From assembly GCA_030748495.1 (NCBI GenBank), contig JASMLX010000007.1, positions 1-64,000 on the forward strand: DNA of 64,000 nucleotides, written 5' to 3'. The stretch is from Candidatus Poribacteria bacterium (GTDB taxonomy: Bacteria; Poribacteria; WGA-4E; UBA9662). Shown piece by piece: positions 36,147 to 46,432 of the stretch. Within the stretch, counting starts at the first letter, position 1; the number at the start of each line of letters is the position of its first letter. The position numbers were made by a program, and so were the translations under genes. The notes beneath the pieces are model-generated. The model did no database searches. It worked only from the letters and a program-made list of their open reading frames with translations, and was not told where the DNA came from.

Positions 36147-38465
36147 TCACGCTAACCGGTATGTCTGCCCCTGTTCTGCGGGGAATTCAACTGTTTGGCG
36201 GTCGATTTGGGTAGCCGTTACTTCCCGGCCATCAATCGCCTGCACGGTTAGGCTACGGTCAGCGCGAACCCGACAGACGTCGGTATAGCTAACGTGGATC
36301 TTGGCCTCTTCGATTGTCTGGTCAGACCAGATCATATCGACCTCAAAACCGCCTCTGGCACGAAGACCGGAAATTTCACCCTTCGGCCAGGCTGAAGGTA
36401 GCGCTGGCAGCAGATGAATGAGCCCGGCATGACTCTGCAGCAACATCTCCGCTATGCCTGCTGTTCCTCCAAAGTTACCGTCGATTTGAAATGGCGGATG
36501 GGTATCAAACAGGTTGGGCAGGGTACAACGGGTCAATAGATCTGTCAGGTGCCGATGCGCTGTTTCACCGTTTTCCAAACGGGCAAAGAAACTGACTAAC
36601 CAGGCCCGACTCCAACCGGTATGCCCTCCACCGTGCGACAGTCGATAATCCAGCGATTTTTTGACCGCTTCGGCTAACTCTGGTGTGCCGCTAAGCGTAA
36701 TCTGCCGTCCCGGATGCAGCCCGTACAGGTGCGACATATGGCGATGTCCCGGCTCCGGCTCGTCGTAGTCTTCGATCCACTCTTGCAAACGACCTGTCTC
36801 TGCGCTGATTTGCAGAGGGGCTAGATCGGCCAGTGCGCTTGCAACACGCAGTCGAAAGTCACCTTCAAAATCGGGCTCCTCCCGGCGGATCTCATCGATA
36901 GCGGCTAAACAGTTGGTGAAGAGATCGTGGGCAATTTGTAGACCCATCGTTGAGCCGTAGGTAAACATGGAGATGGTACCGTCTGCCTTTTTGAACCGAT
37001 TTTCTGGAGAGTGGGAGGGATTGGTAACCAGTTTCCCTGACACCGGAGTCTGTTCGGGCGCCCGCACCAAAAAGTCGAGCATAAACTGGCTACCACCTTT
37101 AATTAACGGATAGGCGACCTCTCTCAAAAATTGGCGATCTCGACCGAAAGCGTAGTGCTCCCAGGGATGCCGGCAGAGCCATGGCCCCCCTACCGGCCAA
37201 ATGCCCCAGATGCCGTCGGCGGGAACGGTAAAGCCCCAAGTATCAGATAAATGATGCACTGTCCAGCCACCTGCGCCGTAGTGAATGCGGGCTGTTCGAC
37301 TACCCTCCGGAACCAAGCTCTCCATATAATCGAACAGGGGAAGGTGACACTCAGCTAGGTTACAGACTTCGGCCAACCAATAATTCATCTGCAGATTGAT
37401 ATTAGTGTGGAAATCACTGTTCCAAGGGGCGTTCAGATACTCGTTCCAGACACCTTGCAGGTTGGCCGGCAATCCGCCCGGACGAGAACTGCCCATTAAC
37501 AGATAGCGGCCAAACTGGAAATAAAGAGCGAAAAGCTGATGATCAACGCCTCCGTTTTGTAACGCCTCTAACCGCTCATCTGTCGGTAGATCTGAAGCCT
37601 CACCCAACTGGAGTTGGACACGGCGAAACAGTTTCCGGTGGTCGGCGATGTGGCGCTGACGAAGATCTGCTTCACGTTCGCTGATGAGCCGGGAGAGCGC
37701 GTCGGAACAGATTTGGCGTGGGTCAGCAGAGGTGTCGTCCTGATTAACGTAGCTGGTGGCCGCAGAAAAAATGAGCGTGGTCTCTTTCGCCTGTTGGATT
37801 CTCAACTGTCCAGCCGTGGTTTGTGGTTGACCATCGGTAGACAGTATCTGGAGATGACCTTCAAAGCGAAGCCCTTCAACACCAATTTGCCCGACTAGCG
37901 CAACTGTGTCGGAGGCTAGTACCGCACAGTCGGCACTCTGCTCTCGAGTCAGTTCAACGGTGAACGTGGTCGGGGCTGTGGTGGTAACTCGAATTACAAT
38001 CACTTGATTCGGAGCCGAAGCAAACACGTCTCGTTGGTAGGTCACACCGTCTATCTGATAGGTCGTTGTGGCTACACCCGTATCCAGATCCAGTTCCCGC
38101 CGATAAGCGCTCGCCTTATCCGCTGACTCGATATCGTCGAAGATCAAGTTCAAATCGCCAAGTGTCTGGTAGGAGTCGATACGGCAGGGAAGCCCCATCA
38201 TGGTTTCGGCTGCCAATTCGGCGGCGGCTTCATTCTGACCATCGAACAGAAGTTGCCGCACTGTGGACAAGGCGTCCAGTGCTTGCGGATTATTACGGTC
38301 GGTCTTTTTGCCATCCCAAACGGTCTCTTCGTTGATCTGAATCCGCTCTTGCTCAATTCCTCCAAAAACCATTGCGCCCAGTCTGCCATTGCCGACGGGG
38401 AGTGCTTCGACCCATTCATTTGCGGGTTGTCGATACCAGAGCGTTAAATCAGTCTGCTGTTCCAT
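36147..38465 (-). CDS. GH95-family alpha-L-fucosidase/galactosidase
   Basis: 772 residues, full length for GH95. It opens with the family signature [20 protein letters not shown] and [10 protein letters not shown]. The catalytic region shows [17 protein letters not shown] (the two activating Asn), [20 protein letters not shown] (general acid Glu) and [20 protein letters not shown] (Asp). The C-terminal beta domain is complete. It removes terminal alpha-1,2-L-fucose (or L-galactose) by inversion in characterised members. There is no signal peptide, so it probably acts on imported oligosaccharides. It is monocistronic on the minus strand. Confidence 0.95.
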   Translation of the reverse strand: MEQQTDLTLWYRQPANEWVEALPVGNGRLGAMVFGGIEQERIQINEETVWDGKKTDRNNPQALDALSTVRQLLFDGQNEAAAELAAETMMGLPCRIDSYQTLGDLNLIFDDIESADKASAYRRELDLDTGVATTTYQIDGVTYQRDVFASAPNQVIVIRVTTTAPTTFTVELTREQSADCAVLASDTVALVGQIGVEGLRFEGHLQILSTDGQPQTTAGQLRIQQAKETTLIFSAATSYVNQDDTSADPRQICSDALSRLISEREADLRQRHIADHRKLFRRVQLQLGEASDLPTDERLEALQNGGVDHQLFALYFQFGRYLLMGSSRPGGLPANLQGVWNEYLNAPWNSDFHTNINLQMNYWLAEVCNLAECHLPLFDYMESLVPEGSRTARIHYGAGGWTVHHLSDTWGFTVPADGIWGIWPVGGPWLCRHPWEHYAFGRDRQFLREVAYPLIKGGSQFMLDFLVRAPEQTPVSGKLVTNPSHSPENRFKKADGTISMFTYGSTMGLQIAHDLFTNCLAAIDEIRREEPDFEGDFRLRVASALADLAPLQISAETGRLQEWIEDYDEPEPGHRHMSHLYGLHPGRQITLSGTPELAEAVKKSLDYRLSHGGGHTGWSRAWLVSFFARLENGETAHRHLTDLLTRCTLPNLFDTHPPFQIDGNFGGTAGIAEMLLQSHAGLIHLLPALPSAWPKGEISGLRARGGFEVDMIWSDQTIEEAKIHVSYTDVCRVRADRSLTVQAIDGREVTATQIDRQTVEFPAEQGQTYRLA

Positions 38466-38727
38466 CTGCTTGTTACCTCATGTGGTTGTATGTTGTCAGT
38501 CGTTTTGTTACATGTTGACGAAGTATTAGTGTTTATCTCGCCTTATTATGATCTAACAATCTAAATCACGCAAGTTTTACCGCTTCAGCTATCTCTTATC
38601 GTATCTAGGGATAAGGGTAACGATCGCCATAAGCCGCTTGCCAGATCTCTTTAGATCTTGTTACAATTAGTTCGACCCTCCTCTATTAAAATGCGCGTGT
38701 TAAAATCAAGGGACAAGTAGAACTGAC

Positions 38728-39300
38728 ATGGGTGGTTTCCGTGAGCATTACATTGGTGGACTCGTCGTCTATACGACTTTTTTTGTCGTGTCGATGGGGG
38801 CTTCGTTAATCGGTGTCTTTCTATTTGATCTGCCACAGAACTGGAATCCAACAGTGCCGATGGAATTGTTGTCTATCGCCTTCTGTTTCGTGATATCCTT
38901 ACTTTGTAGCCTGTGGCCGGACGTGGACATCAAGAGTAAGAGTCAGCAGATTTTCTACGCCCTGTTTGCAGTTTCTAACCTGGTCTTGATCCTTAAACAA
39001 GAGTATCGGATCTCGGCCTTTTTCGGTCTGTTTGCTATGCTGCCGATGTTGGGCAAACATCGGGGATGGACCCATTCACGGCTGACGATGATTCTTTTTC
39101 CAGCGCTATTTGTACTGGTCCCGCTCTGTTTTCAGTCGGGTATCGATCACCCATTGGAGATCTGGAAAAAGTTTGGCCGACTTGAGCAGTTGATTGCCCT
39201 CAAGAGTAGTTTGCCTTTTTATGTTGCTGGCGTGGTTGGCTACGCCACACATCTACAGGTCGATGCGATTCTCCTGCCAAAATCCAAAAAACGTGCTTGA
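38728..39300 (+). CDS. YdjM-like (DUF457) membrane metal-dependent hydrolase
   Basis: 190 residues with four or five membrane helices. The conserved metal-site motifs of the YdjM/LexA-binding inner membrane family are all present: HYIGGLVVYTTFF at the N-terminus, SLWPDVDIKSKSQ, GKHRGWTHSRLTM and GYATHLQVDAIL. Members are thought to act on phospholipids or lipid-linked substrates at the inner membrane. The 3' end overlaps the start of the CCA-adding enzyme gene, indicating translational coupling. Confidence 0.8.
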   Translation: MGGFREHYIGGLVVYTTFFVVSMGASLIGVFLFDLPQNWNPTVPMELLSIAFCFVISLLCSLWPDVDIKSKSQQIFYALFAVSNLVLILKQEYRISAFFGLFAMLPMLGKHRGWTHSRLTMILFPALFVLVPLCFQSGIDHPLEIWKKFGRLEQLIALKSSLPFYVAGVVGYATHLQVDAILLPKSKKRA

Positions 39301-40570
39301 CATCTCAGCAATCGCATCTACTATTCAGCCGTTACAGCAGTTTGCTCAGTCAAAACAGGTCTCCCTGTATCTGGTTGGCGGCTCTGTTCGGGATCTTCTA
39401 CTGGCTCGTCCGACTACCGACCTCGACTTTACGTTAGCCGAAAATGCTATCACGATAGCTCAAGATTTCGCCAGGACCATCGATGCGACTTGCATCCAGT
39501 TGGAGACGGATCCACCGACCGCACGGGTGATTTCCAGTCGGTCAACCCCACCTCAGATTTATGACTTAGTTCAGTTTCGGGGACAGGATTTGGAGGCGGA
39601 CCTGCGACTTCGAGATCTGACCATCAATGCCATGGCGTATAATCTGGATCGACAGAATTTGATTGATCCTTGTGGAGGCCAACAGGATTTAGCCACGAAA
39701 ATCCTGCGTTTCCCGGCTCGACAGGTGGTGATCGACGACCCGCTCCGCATGCTGCGCCTGTTCCGTTTTGCGGCCCAACTCGAGTTCCAGATTGATCCCG
39801 CTTCGCTGTCACTGGTTAGCCAGCTAGCAGACACCTTGTCACAGTCGGCCACAGAACGCATACGGGATGAATTTCTGAAAATGATGACTGTGAACCAATC
39901 AGTACCCATATTGGAAACCATGCAGGACATTGGGTTGCTTCAACAGATCTTAAAATCAGATTTTGAGGTGGCAAAGAAAAAGATCTCTTTTTTTGAGCAG
40001 CAACCGGTTCCGGATCAACTCAACCAATACCTGCAACAAGCGGAAGAATTGTCAGTAGAAGATTATCTGATTCATGAGGTCGTCGCAGGTCTAAACCGAT
40101 CTACGCTGATTAAACTCAGTTTGCTTTCTCCAGCAGAGGATTGGAAAAGACTGCTATTAGGACGAAAAGCTGAGCAACTGCTGTCCAATTGGAAACTGGG
40201 ATTTCAGCAATTCCCATCACTTGATCAAGATCCAACACCGTTTTTACGGACCTTGCGGCGTGAATGGATCGGTGTGATCGTCCAATACTTTGCCACGGTA
40301 CAGGCCCAGGCAAAGAGAGAGGCTTCAACCTCAATTACTGATTTTGAGCAGATTGCCCTTTCGATTGGAGTGTGCTATTATGAAAAAGTCTTGCCGATTT
40401 TGAAGCGAGGGTCTCTGCTGACCGGTAAAGCCCTGATCCAGATCTTCAAGATTTCTGAAGGACCGCAGATTGGTCGGATTCTAACTTACCTTGACGACCT
40501 TCAATTTGCAGGACTGATCAGAACACAAGATGAAGCCTGTCAAGCAGTCTCTAAGTACTTAAATCAGTAG
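39263..40570 (+). CDS. CCA-adding/poly(A) polymerase family tRNA nucleotidyltransferase
   Basis: About 435 residues from ATG 39263; GTG 39293, just before the stop of the upstream gene, is an alternative. The class II nucleotidyltransferase head shows LYLVGGSVRDLLL, TTDLDFTLAEN (the DxD metal pair) and RLRDLTINAMAYN. The neck has DDPLRMLRLFRFAAQLEF with the base-recognition Arg. The C-terminal body is divergent helical sequence. The protein should repair or add tRNA 3' CCA ends; members of this group may be specialised for A- or CC-addition, which cannot be decided here. Confidence 0.85.
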   Translation: MRFSCQNPKNVLDISAIASTIQPLQQFAQSKQVSLYLVGGSVRDLLLARPTTDLDFTLAENAITIAQDFARTIDATCIQLETDPPTARVISSRSTPPQIYDLVQFRGQDLEADLRLRDLTINAMAYNLDRQNLIDPCGGQQDLATKILRFPARQVVIDDPLRMLRLFRFAAQLEFQIDPASLSLVSQLADTLSQSATERIRDEFLKMMTVNQSVPILETMQDIGLLQQILKSDFEVAKKKISFFEQQPVPDQLNQYLQQAEELSVEDYLIHEVVAGLNRSTLIKLSLLSPAEDWKRLLLGRKAEQLLSNWKLGFQQFPSLDQDPTPFLRTLRREWIGVIVQYFATVQAQAKREASTSITDFEQIALSIGVCYYEKVLPILKRGSLLTGKALIQIFKISEGPQIGRILTYLDDLQFAGLIRTQDEACQAVSKYLNQ

Positions 40571-40598
40571 AACTCAAATCAGCAAAACTCAAGCTAAA

Positions 40599-41327
40599 AT
40601 GGGAACCGATAGCGATAATAAGAGCCTGATTGAAACGCTTTGGGAGCAGCACCATCAGCTTGGACTTTGCCTCAATTCACCGCTCTCCGAACTATTGGGG
40701 GAGCGGACAACCGTTGAGTGCATTAGCATCGAGCAGATACCGAATGAGCGATTTGGACAATTTAGCATCAATGCGCTTTGGTGCCTGATGAACATATGGC
40801 AGTCTCAAATTGTGTTTGGGATTCCCAACGGGTTGGGGTTGAACATCGCGGCTCAACTGCTCGACTACCCGTTGACTGAGACGGAGGTCGAAGCCGCTCG
40901 TCCACTGGGGCAAGACGAGAAAGTCTCACTGATGCGATTTGTAGATCTACTTAACGTCGATCTGGAAAAGCAGTGGAAACTGGTTATTTCGAGTACGCGA
41001 ATTACGTTTCAGTCGATCGTCGATCAGGTAGCTGAATTCTCCAAATGCTTCAAGGACGAAATGGGAATATTGGTAGTGCTCGAAATTAGCCAAAACGCAT
41101 CGTTGGGTAAACTGATGATCTATTATCCGCCAGATGCTCTGACCTCTATCAAGCCGGACGAGAAGTTGGTAGAGTTACCACTAAACGCAGATCCTGAAAT
41201 GTTAGCCGTAGTTGAGTCGGTAGCTCACAAATATTTTCAGCAGATTATGCAACGACTCGATCGATTGGAAGAACAGGTTGAAATCCTGAGCAAAGAGGGT
41301 AGTCCAAAGAGGTGGTGGCAATCTTAG
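40599..41327 (+). CDS. FliM/CheC-like protein, orphan
   Basis: 242 residues with no signal peptide. ISIEQIPNERFGQFSINALW, the helix-strand pattern of FGIPNGLGLNIAAQLLDYPL, then MGILVVLEISQNASLGKLMI and YYPPDALTSI follow the order of the FliM middle domain (the segment ending in a YP-x-LL-x-I type motif). A C-terminal coiled coil (YFQQIMQRLDRLEEQVEIL) replaces the FliN-like domain. The N-terminal CheY-binding peptide of FliM is not obvious. It starts 28 bases after the CCA enzyme stop and is probably in that operon. It is not near other flagellar genes apart from a possible flagellin relic 40 kb away, so the role is unclear. Confidence 0.5.
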   Translation: MGTDSDNKSLIETLWEQHHQLGLCLNSPLSELLGERTTVECISIEQIPNERFGQFSINALWCLMNIWQSQIVFGIPNGLGLNIAAQLLDYPLTETEVEAARPLGQDEKVSLMRFVDLLNVDLEKQWKLVISSTRITFQSIVDQVAEFSKCFKDEMGILVVLEISQNASLGKLMIYYPPDALTSIKPDEKLVELPLNADPEMLAVVESVAHKYFQQIMQRLDRLEEQVEILSKEGSPKRWWQS

Positions 41328-41445
41328 CGGATATCAGGTTTTATTACTGCTCTATCACTAAATATTCTACCAAATATTTAGATCTATCAAACTAGAATCG
41401 ACACAAATAAGATTAGAAAAATTTAGTCATTTGAGGGAGAAACCA

Positions 41446-42189
41446 ATGTCTAACTTTCAATTATCCTTGCGCACCCGAGTTCAGCCTTTTAAAGGCAGTG
41501 ATGAATGGCATCCTGTTCAGCTTGAGCGACCGGTTCCGGTTGACAGAACAGCAATTTTGTTGTGCGATATTTGGAACGTCCACTGGTGCAAAAGTGCCAC
41601 GCGCCGTTGTGGTGAAATAGCCAAACAGACCAATCAGGTGGTTTCGTTTGCTCGCCAGAGCGGTACACAGATTATCCATGCGCCCTCTGATACAATGGAT
41701 TTTTATCAGGATTTTGAGCAGCGGAAGATGATGCAGAACTTGGTGCCTGTCGCAATGCCGGCGTCACAAGACCTGCTAGATCCTCCGCAACCGATCGATG
41801 CCTCGGATGGCGGGTGTGACGATGAACCTCAGTGCGAATCCCACGGCCCATGGACGCGGCAGGATCCGGCTATCGAGATCGGGGATACCGATGGCATTTC
41901 GGACAATGGGCAGGAGATATACAATCTGCTTCAGGCCAAAGGCATTAACACGCTACTGATTATGGGGGTACACACCAATATGTGTGTCCTGGGTCGGTCT
42001 TTCGCCATCAAGGCCATGACCCGTATCGGCATCGACTGCGTGTTGGTTAGAGATCTAACCGATGCTATGTACAATCCCAGGAAAGCGCCTTTTGTTAGCC
42101 ACCACGCCGGTACCGAGTTGGTAATTGAATATATTGAAAAGTACTGGTGTCCGACGGTCCTAAGTCAAGATTTGATGCAGATTAGCTAA
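41446..42189 (+). CDS. Isochorismatase-like cysteine hydrolase
   Basis: About 247 residues from ATG 41446, which follows GGGAGAAACCA; the in-frame 41431 start is less likely. The catalytic triad of the family is visible: Asp in LLCDIWNVHWCKSA, Lys region at LLIMGVH, and the nucleophile in GVHTNMCVLGRSFAIKA. The loop ISDNGQEIYNLLQAKGINT is the usual helix before the active strand. Related enzymes hydrolyse N-carbamoyl or nicotinamide-type amides; the substrate is unknown. The next gene ends 4 bases downstream on the opposite strand. Confidence 0.85.
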   Translation: MSNFQLSLRTRVQPFKGSDEWHPVQLERPVPVDRTAILLCDIWNVHWCKSATRRCGEIAKQTNQVVSFARQSGTQIIHAPSDTMDFYQDFEQRKMMQNLVPVAMPASQDLLDPPQPIDASDGGCDDEPQCESHGPWTRQDPAIEIGDTDGISDNGQEIYNLLQAKGINTLLIMGVHTNMCVLGRSFAIKAMTRIGIDCVLVRDLTDAMYNPRKAPFVSHHAGTELVIEYIEKYWCPTVLSQDLMQIS

Positions 42190-42192
42190 GGT

Positions 42193-43284
42193 CTAATTCT
42201 CATCCTGACTTTCACTACTTTCGCTGTTCAAACCGAGTTCTTCTTCCAGAGTGCGGATCTCGGCTAGCGTATCCGTACGGGGATCAAGTTGGTAGGCCAC
42301 ACGAAAGGCTTCCAGAGCCGAGGTCGGATCATCTAGAAAGGAGCGATGGATCTGCCCTATCGAGAGCCAGGCATCGACTTCGTCAGGATCCAGTTCGGTG
42401 ATCCGTTGATAGACCTGCAACGCCTGGTCGTAGAGCCGAATGTTGCCCTGACTTCGCTCCAAGCTTGATGCTTGCCCATATAACCGATCAATCAACTCCT
42501 GTTTCGCTTCAGCAAAATCGGGGTCGAGGCTTACAGCCTCCTCCAGAAATTGGATGGCTAAATCTGCCATCCGGTTCAAATCTTCAATCTGTTCATCGGT
42601 CAGTTCCTGGTCGGAGAACTGAATTTTTTGGCTTCGTCGATGGTAGGCTCGAGCTAACTGTAGACGTGCCAACAAACCAAAAGCGGTTGGAGAAGAGGGG
42701 CCGGATTTCAACTCCAGATCACCGGCGATGGCTTGCTGATAGTGATCTACTGCTAAATCGAACTGGTTGGAACCTTGATACAAAATCCCTGACTGATAGT
42801 GAGCCTCAGGATGATGGGCGTCCTGCTCTAAAACTTTTAGAAAGGCGCGAACTGCTTCGACTCGCGCTCCCTGGTCCCGAAATAGTTTGCCCTGTAATAG
42901 ATGGATGGCAATGTGGTCGGGATTGATATCTACAGCTTTCTGGAGGTGCTGAAAGGCATCTTCTATCCAACCACTCTGAAAATAGATATCCGAGATACGG
43001 ACGTGAGCGTGAAGCAGCAGCCCATTTAGTTTAGGATCCGACTTCGATTGAATTGATCGAACCGCTTGCCAGTAAGTTAGTAAGGCCTGGCTCAGGTCGT
43101 GGGCGTCGAAGTCGCTATCAGCACGAGCAACCAATTGAGATGGATTTCCAGTCGTTTCCGTCTGATCAGCCTTTCCGCGCATCGACCAGATCGCCAGGCC
43201 AAAAAAGGCCAGTACAATGATGGCCTCGACAAAAAAAACAGGTCGGAGGCGAATCCGATTTTCAACTGTTTGATTGTTGGTCAT
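42193..43284 (-). CDS. Membrane-anchored TPR protein
   Basis: 363 residues. One membrane helix near the N-terminus (PVFFVEAIIVLAFFGLAIWS) follows an Arg-rich segment. The rest is a helical solenoid of tetratricopeptide repeats with consensus positions such as AFQHLQKAVDINPDHIAIHL, FLKVLEQDAHHPEAHYQSGI and YQRITELDPDEVDAWLSIGQ. It ends in an acidic tail. Its start overlaps the stop of the M32 carboxypeptidase gene by four bases (ATGA type), so translation is coupled. It is probably a scaffold at the cytoplasmic membrane. Confidence 0.85.
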   Translation of the reverse strand: MTNNQTVENRIRLRPVFFVEAIIVLAFFGLAIWSMRGKADQTETTGNPSQLVARADSDFDAHDLSQALLTYWQAVRSIQSKSDPKLNGLLLHAHVRISDIYFQSGWIEDAFQHLQKAVDINPDHIAIHLLQGKLFRDQGARVEAVRAFLKVLEQDAHHPEAHYQSGILYQGSNQFDLAVDHYQQAIAGDLELKSGPSSPTAFGLLARLQLARAYHRRSQKIQFSDQELTDEQIEDLNRMADLAIQFLEEAVSLDPDFAEAKQELIDRLYGQASSLERSQGNIRLYDQALQVYQRITELDPDEVDAWLSIGQIHRSFLDDPTSALEAFRVAYQLDPRTDTLAEIRTLEEELGLNSESSESQDEN

Positions 43285-44786
43285 AGATCGTAGAGTTGAC
43301 CATATTTGGTTCGCAGGTACCGAAGGTAGGGATCGATTGTTAGCTCATGGCCAGTCACTCGCTGAACCAACTCATCAGGCGTAAATTTGCTGCCGTGTTG
43401 ATAAATATTTTCGGCTAACCACTGATGGAGAGTGTCAAACCGACCGGTCGCGATTCCGGCTTCAATCGTAGGTTGATCGGTTAAGGCTGTCTCAAAGAAT
43501 TGGGCTCCCAAGATGTTGCCCAGTGTATAACCCTGGAAAGAACCACCGATTGTGCCGTGGAACCAATGCACATCCTGTAAAACCCCATCGATGTTGTCGG
43601 GTGGAACTAGACCGAGATCTGACCGATACCGTTCATTCCAAGCTTCGGGTAGATCCTTAATCGGTAGGTGTCCCTCCAACATCTCCAACTCCAAATCGAA
43701 CCGGATCATTACGTGGAGATTGTAGGTTATTTCATCCGCGTCAGTTCGGATCAGCGACCGCTGAACCTTGTTGATGGCACGGTAAAATTCGTCGGCCGAT
43801 GCCCTTTGCAACTGCTGTGGAAAGGTTGATTGCAACCTGGGGAAAAAGTGATCCCAGAAGATCTTGCTGCGGCCGACGATATTCTCCCACAGGCGTGACT
43901 GGCTTTCATGTACGCCGGAAGAGGTGCCGGTTCCGAGTGGAGAGGCCTCATAATCGCGGTTGATTCCCTGTTCGTAGAGGGCGTGTCCGGCTTCGTGCGT
44001 TGTACTAAACAGAGCCTCGCTAATATCGTTGAGTTTAGATCGGGTGGTAATGCGAACATCACCCAGTGAAAACTTGGTCATAAATGGATGATGTGTCTTA
44101 TCCTGCCGTCCACGATTGAAGTCGTAGCCAAACTGCTCGATGACGGTTTTACCAAATGCGATCTGCTGGTCTTCCGGAAAATCAGCATGCAGACAAGAAT
44201 CGTCAGTAGCAGGCTGACCGGAGATCACCTCTACCAGTGGTACTAACTGCTGGCGAAGCCGGGAAAAGATTTGACGAACAGACGCAGTTTTCATTCCGGG
44301 ATCACTGAAATCGATCAGTGGATCTGCAATGTGGCTATAGCCGGGGAAAAAGTCCGCTAATTGGCGACTCAATTCTAGCGTCTTTTCGAGGTGTGGAATA
44401 ACCGAGGCGAAATCGTTATCAGGTCTGGCCACGGTCCACTGTTGGTAAGACCGCGTCGAGTGGTCTGAGAACTCGGCCATAAAATCAGCGGGAACGGATG
44501 TGCGTCGTTCATAATCTCTACGCGCTACCCGGATAAAACTGGCCTGGTCGGCATCGTGAGGCAGGTCCGCTTCGTAACCCCGAAGTTGATCTAACAGCCG
44601 CCCAATTTCTGGATCGGTGAACTTTTGATGTGCTAACCGTTCCAAAACTGCCAATTGCCTTCCTCGAGCTTCGATACCACCAGGCGGCATATAGGTCGTC
44701 TGATCCCAATGTAGAAGGCTAGCGGCTGATTGAATATCGTACGCTTCGGTCAACCGTTGTTTGAGTGCGGACAACTTCTCTTTCAT
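43281..44786 (-). CDS. M32-family zinc carboxypeptidase (Taq type)
   Basis: 501 residues, all-helical fold. The zinc site is intact: HEAGH in STTHEAGHALYEQG, with the third ligand Glu in SSGVHESQSRLWENI. DVRITTR and the segment VQRSLIRTDADEITYNLHV are family landmarks, and the C-terminal LRTKYGQLYDL fits as well. It releases C-terminal residues from peptides in the cytosol. The downstream TPR gene begins within its last codons, so the two form an operon. Confidence 0.95.
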   Translation of the reverse strand: MKEKLSALKQRLTEAYDIQSAASLLHWDQTTYMPPGGIEARGRQLAVLERLAHQKFTDPEIGRLLDQLRGYEADLPHDADQASFIRVARRDYERRTSVPADFMAEFSDHSTRSYQQWTVARPDNDFASVIPHLEKTLELSRQLADFFPGYSHIADPLIDFSDPGMKTASVRQIFSRLRQQLVPLVEVISGQPATDDSCLHADFPEDQQIAFGKTVIEQFGYDFNRGRQDKTHHPFMTKFSLGDVRITTRSKLNDISEALFSTTHEAGHALYEQGINRDYEASPLGTGTSSGVHESQSRLWENIVGRSKIFWDHFFPRLQSTFPQQLQRASADEFYRAINKVQRSLIRTDADEITYNLHVMIRFDLELEMLEGHLPIKDLPEAWNERYRSDLGLVPPDNIDGVLQDVHWFHGTIGGSFQGYTLGNILGAQFFETALTDQPTIEAGIATGRFDTLHQWLAENIYQHGSKFTPDELVQRVTGHELTIDPYLRYLRTKYGQLYDL

Positions 44787-44817
44787 CGCTCATTAACACC
44801 TAATTTTAGTACTAGAT

Positions 44818-45246
44818 TCACTGCGTTGTTGATCCACTGCCAAATGAGACCAGCTCATCCTTGATAGGTGAAAAGTAGATTAACCCAATCGTAATCCCGG
44901 TGACAATTAACAGCATATCCAGTATTGCCTCGACAAAGGGAAGGTTAAGGTAAGGTGTTCCCTGGCCTGCTGTCCAGAAGACGGCTAACGCTGCTGCCGC
45001 CAGATACATGAGTCTAGCCCATTTCTGCAATAAAAACAGCCCGACAGATCCACTGACTGTTAACAAGGCAATAATTATCATTGAGGCCATACCTCGACTG
45101 TCGGTTTCTAGGAGAAGCTCCCGGTATTCCTTGGCTTGTTCTTCGGATAAAGCAGAATCTTCAGATAAAGCAAAGGCGGCAAAAGCTAAAACAATCAGAA
45201 CCCAATGCGCCATAATGATCAGACGAAACGTTTGTTTTATTTCCAC
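44818..45246 (-). CDS. Small four-helix membrane protein, unknown
   Basis: About 142 residues from GTG 45246 (AGGAG 10 bases upstream), which gives a short positively charged N-terminus; the in-frame ATG 45213 is an alternative. Predicted helices include LIIMAHWVLIVLAFAAFAL, MASMIIIALLTVSGSVGLFL, LMYLAAAALAVFWTA and AILDMLLIVTGITIGLIYF. An Asp/Glu-rich loop (SEDSALSEEQAKEYRELL) separates the first two. I do not recognise a family. A hairpin between it and the upstream ThuA-like gene suggests its own transcript. Confidence 0.6.
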   Translation of the reverse strand: MEIKQTFRLIIMAHWVLIVLAFAAFALSEDSALSEEQAKEYRELLLETDSRGMASMIIIALLTVSGSVGLFLLQKWARLMYLAAAALAVFWTAGQGTPYLNLPFVEAILDMLLIVTGITIGLIYFSPIKDELVSFGSGSTTQ

Positions 45247-45282
45247 GATATAGTATCTCCTGGAACCATTGCTAGAAAATGG

Positions 45283-45314
45283 CCTGGAGACGTTGCGGTT
45301 GTAACATCTCCAGG
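45283..45314 (-). terminator. Hairpin terminator after the ThuA-like gene
   Basis: On the minus strand CCTGGAGA-T-GTT pairs with AAC-G-TCTCCAGG around an 8-base loop and is followed by CCATTTTC. It lies 24 bases beyond the ThuA-like gene's stop. Confidence 0.5.
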
Positions 45315-45337
45315 ATGAATCTATTTTCTGGACGGAA

Positions 45338-46141
45338 CTAGAGGTAGGTATCCAGTTGTTCAGTAGTCGGTGTGGGAGTGCTAATACCGTCTTCAGGAAT
45401 ATCGAGTTTGGCTGCCCAGGCAATCGAATTGAGCATGAACTTCCGGAATTGGTCGTCGCCCCAGTTATTGTGGTAGTGCCCACCAGTAAAACCAACACCT
45501 CGCCCTCCATCAGGCCGTTCTATGCACCAGCCTAAATGCTGTGGTTCTCCCTTAGCAACTGATGCTCTCACGTGCGGATTACCGCTGTGGGGGCCATCGT
45601 CTCTGGTCAAAGTCGATTCCGGTGCAATCGCGCTCAAGATTGGAACTACCTGTTCCATATTTTCCGGGAAGCGCATATGATAGTACCATTCATCGTCTAT
45701 AGAGAAGGACTGTAATCCGCGAGAAATCGGATGTGAAGGGAATGCCGTAAATTCCGCTACCCAGTGGGGGTTAACCGAAAAGTGGGTCTCAAAGTAACCG
45801 CCAACCCAATCGAGAAAGCAATCACCTGGACGACCTTTGGGCACTTCGATAGCGTAGTGCATCATGACTATTCCCATTCCCTGTTTAGCCAAAGCATCGA
45901 CTTGATCCAGATGCGGGATGATCAAGTGTCCTGATCCACCATCCGAATAGACAGCAATCGCCGAAACACTGTTAAAAGCGTCTGGCTCTTCCGGCCAAGC
46001 TAAATGAACTTCAGCCTCGACCCCATCGACATGTTGATTCAGTGTATCGGCTAGAAAATGGCAACCGGCTGGATGTTCGTGTGCACCGCTGCCGTGGCTG
46101 GCGGTGCCTGCGACAAAGGCGATTTTCGCTTTTTCTGACAT
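45338..46141 (-). CDS. ThuA-like domain protein
   Basis: About 267 residues from ATG 46141 (GAGGG upstream). It has a flavodoxin-like fold of the ThuA/trehalose-utilisation family: IAFVAGTASHGSGAHEHPAG, then AIAVYSDGGSGHLIIP, GMGIVMMHYAIEVPKG and GRGVGFTGGHYHNNWGDDQFR at the end. ThuA homologues act with Gfo/Idh/MocA-type dehydrogenases in 3-keto-sugar metabolism, and this window is rich in those dehydrogenases. The Cys typical of related glutamine amidotransferases is missing, as usual in ThuA proteins. The enolase-superfamily gene upstream is on the same strand. Confidence 0.85.
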   Translation of the reverse strand: MSEKAKIAFVAGTASHGSGAHEHPAGCHFLADTLNQHVDGVEAEVHLAWPEEPDAFNSVSAIAVYSDGGSGHLIIPHLDQVDALAKQGMGIVMMHYAIEVPKGRPGDCFLDWVGGYFETHFSVNPHWVAEFTAFPSHPISRGLQSFSIDDEWYYHMRFPENMEQVVPILSAIAPESTLTRDDGPHSGNPHVRASVAKGEPQHLGWCIERPDGGRGVGFTGGHYHNNWGDDQFRKFMLNSIAWAAKLDIPEDGISTPTPTTEQLDTYL

Positions 46142-46432
46142 TTTAATTTCCCTCATTAAAAAATTCAGACTTGACCAGCGGATCAGTCAAGCCTAACTAA
46201 GTACTATTGCTCTCCCAATTATACACAATGGTCCCTCTGCATAAGTAGTAGAGTTGTTGCAAAACAGATCTGATTTCATTCACATAGACAATTTCACTTC
46301 CAGAACTTTCGGGCAGTCGGATTTACCGGTCGGAAACCATTGTAGAACGAAGGGACTTCTTACGGATAGAAATCAGTCGCCAGAATTGACCGGTCACTGC
46401 CCGCGCTCCTTACCCATCCATTCCGTGAGAAC

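Noticed and set aside
44818..45510. 230-residue form of the small membrane protein starting at 45510
   Set aside because: The first 90 residues overlap the ThuA-like gene and its terminator, and a good ribosome site precedes GTG 45246.
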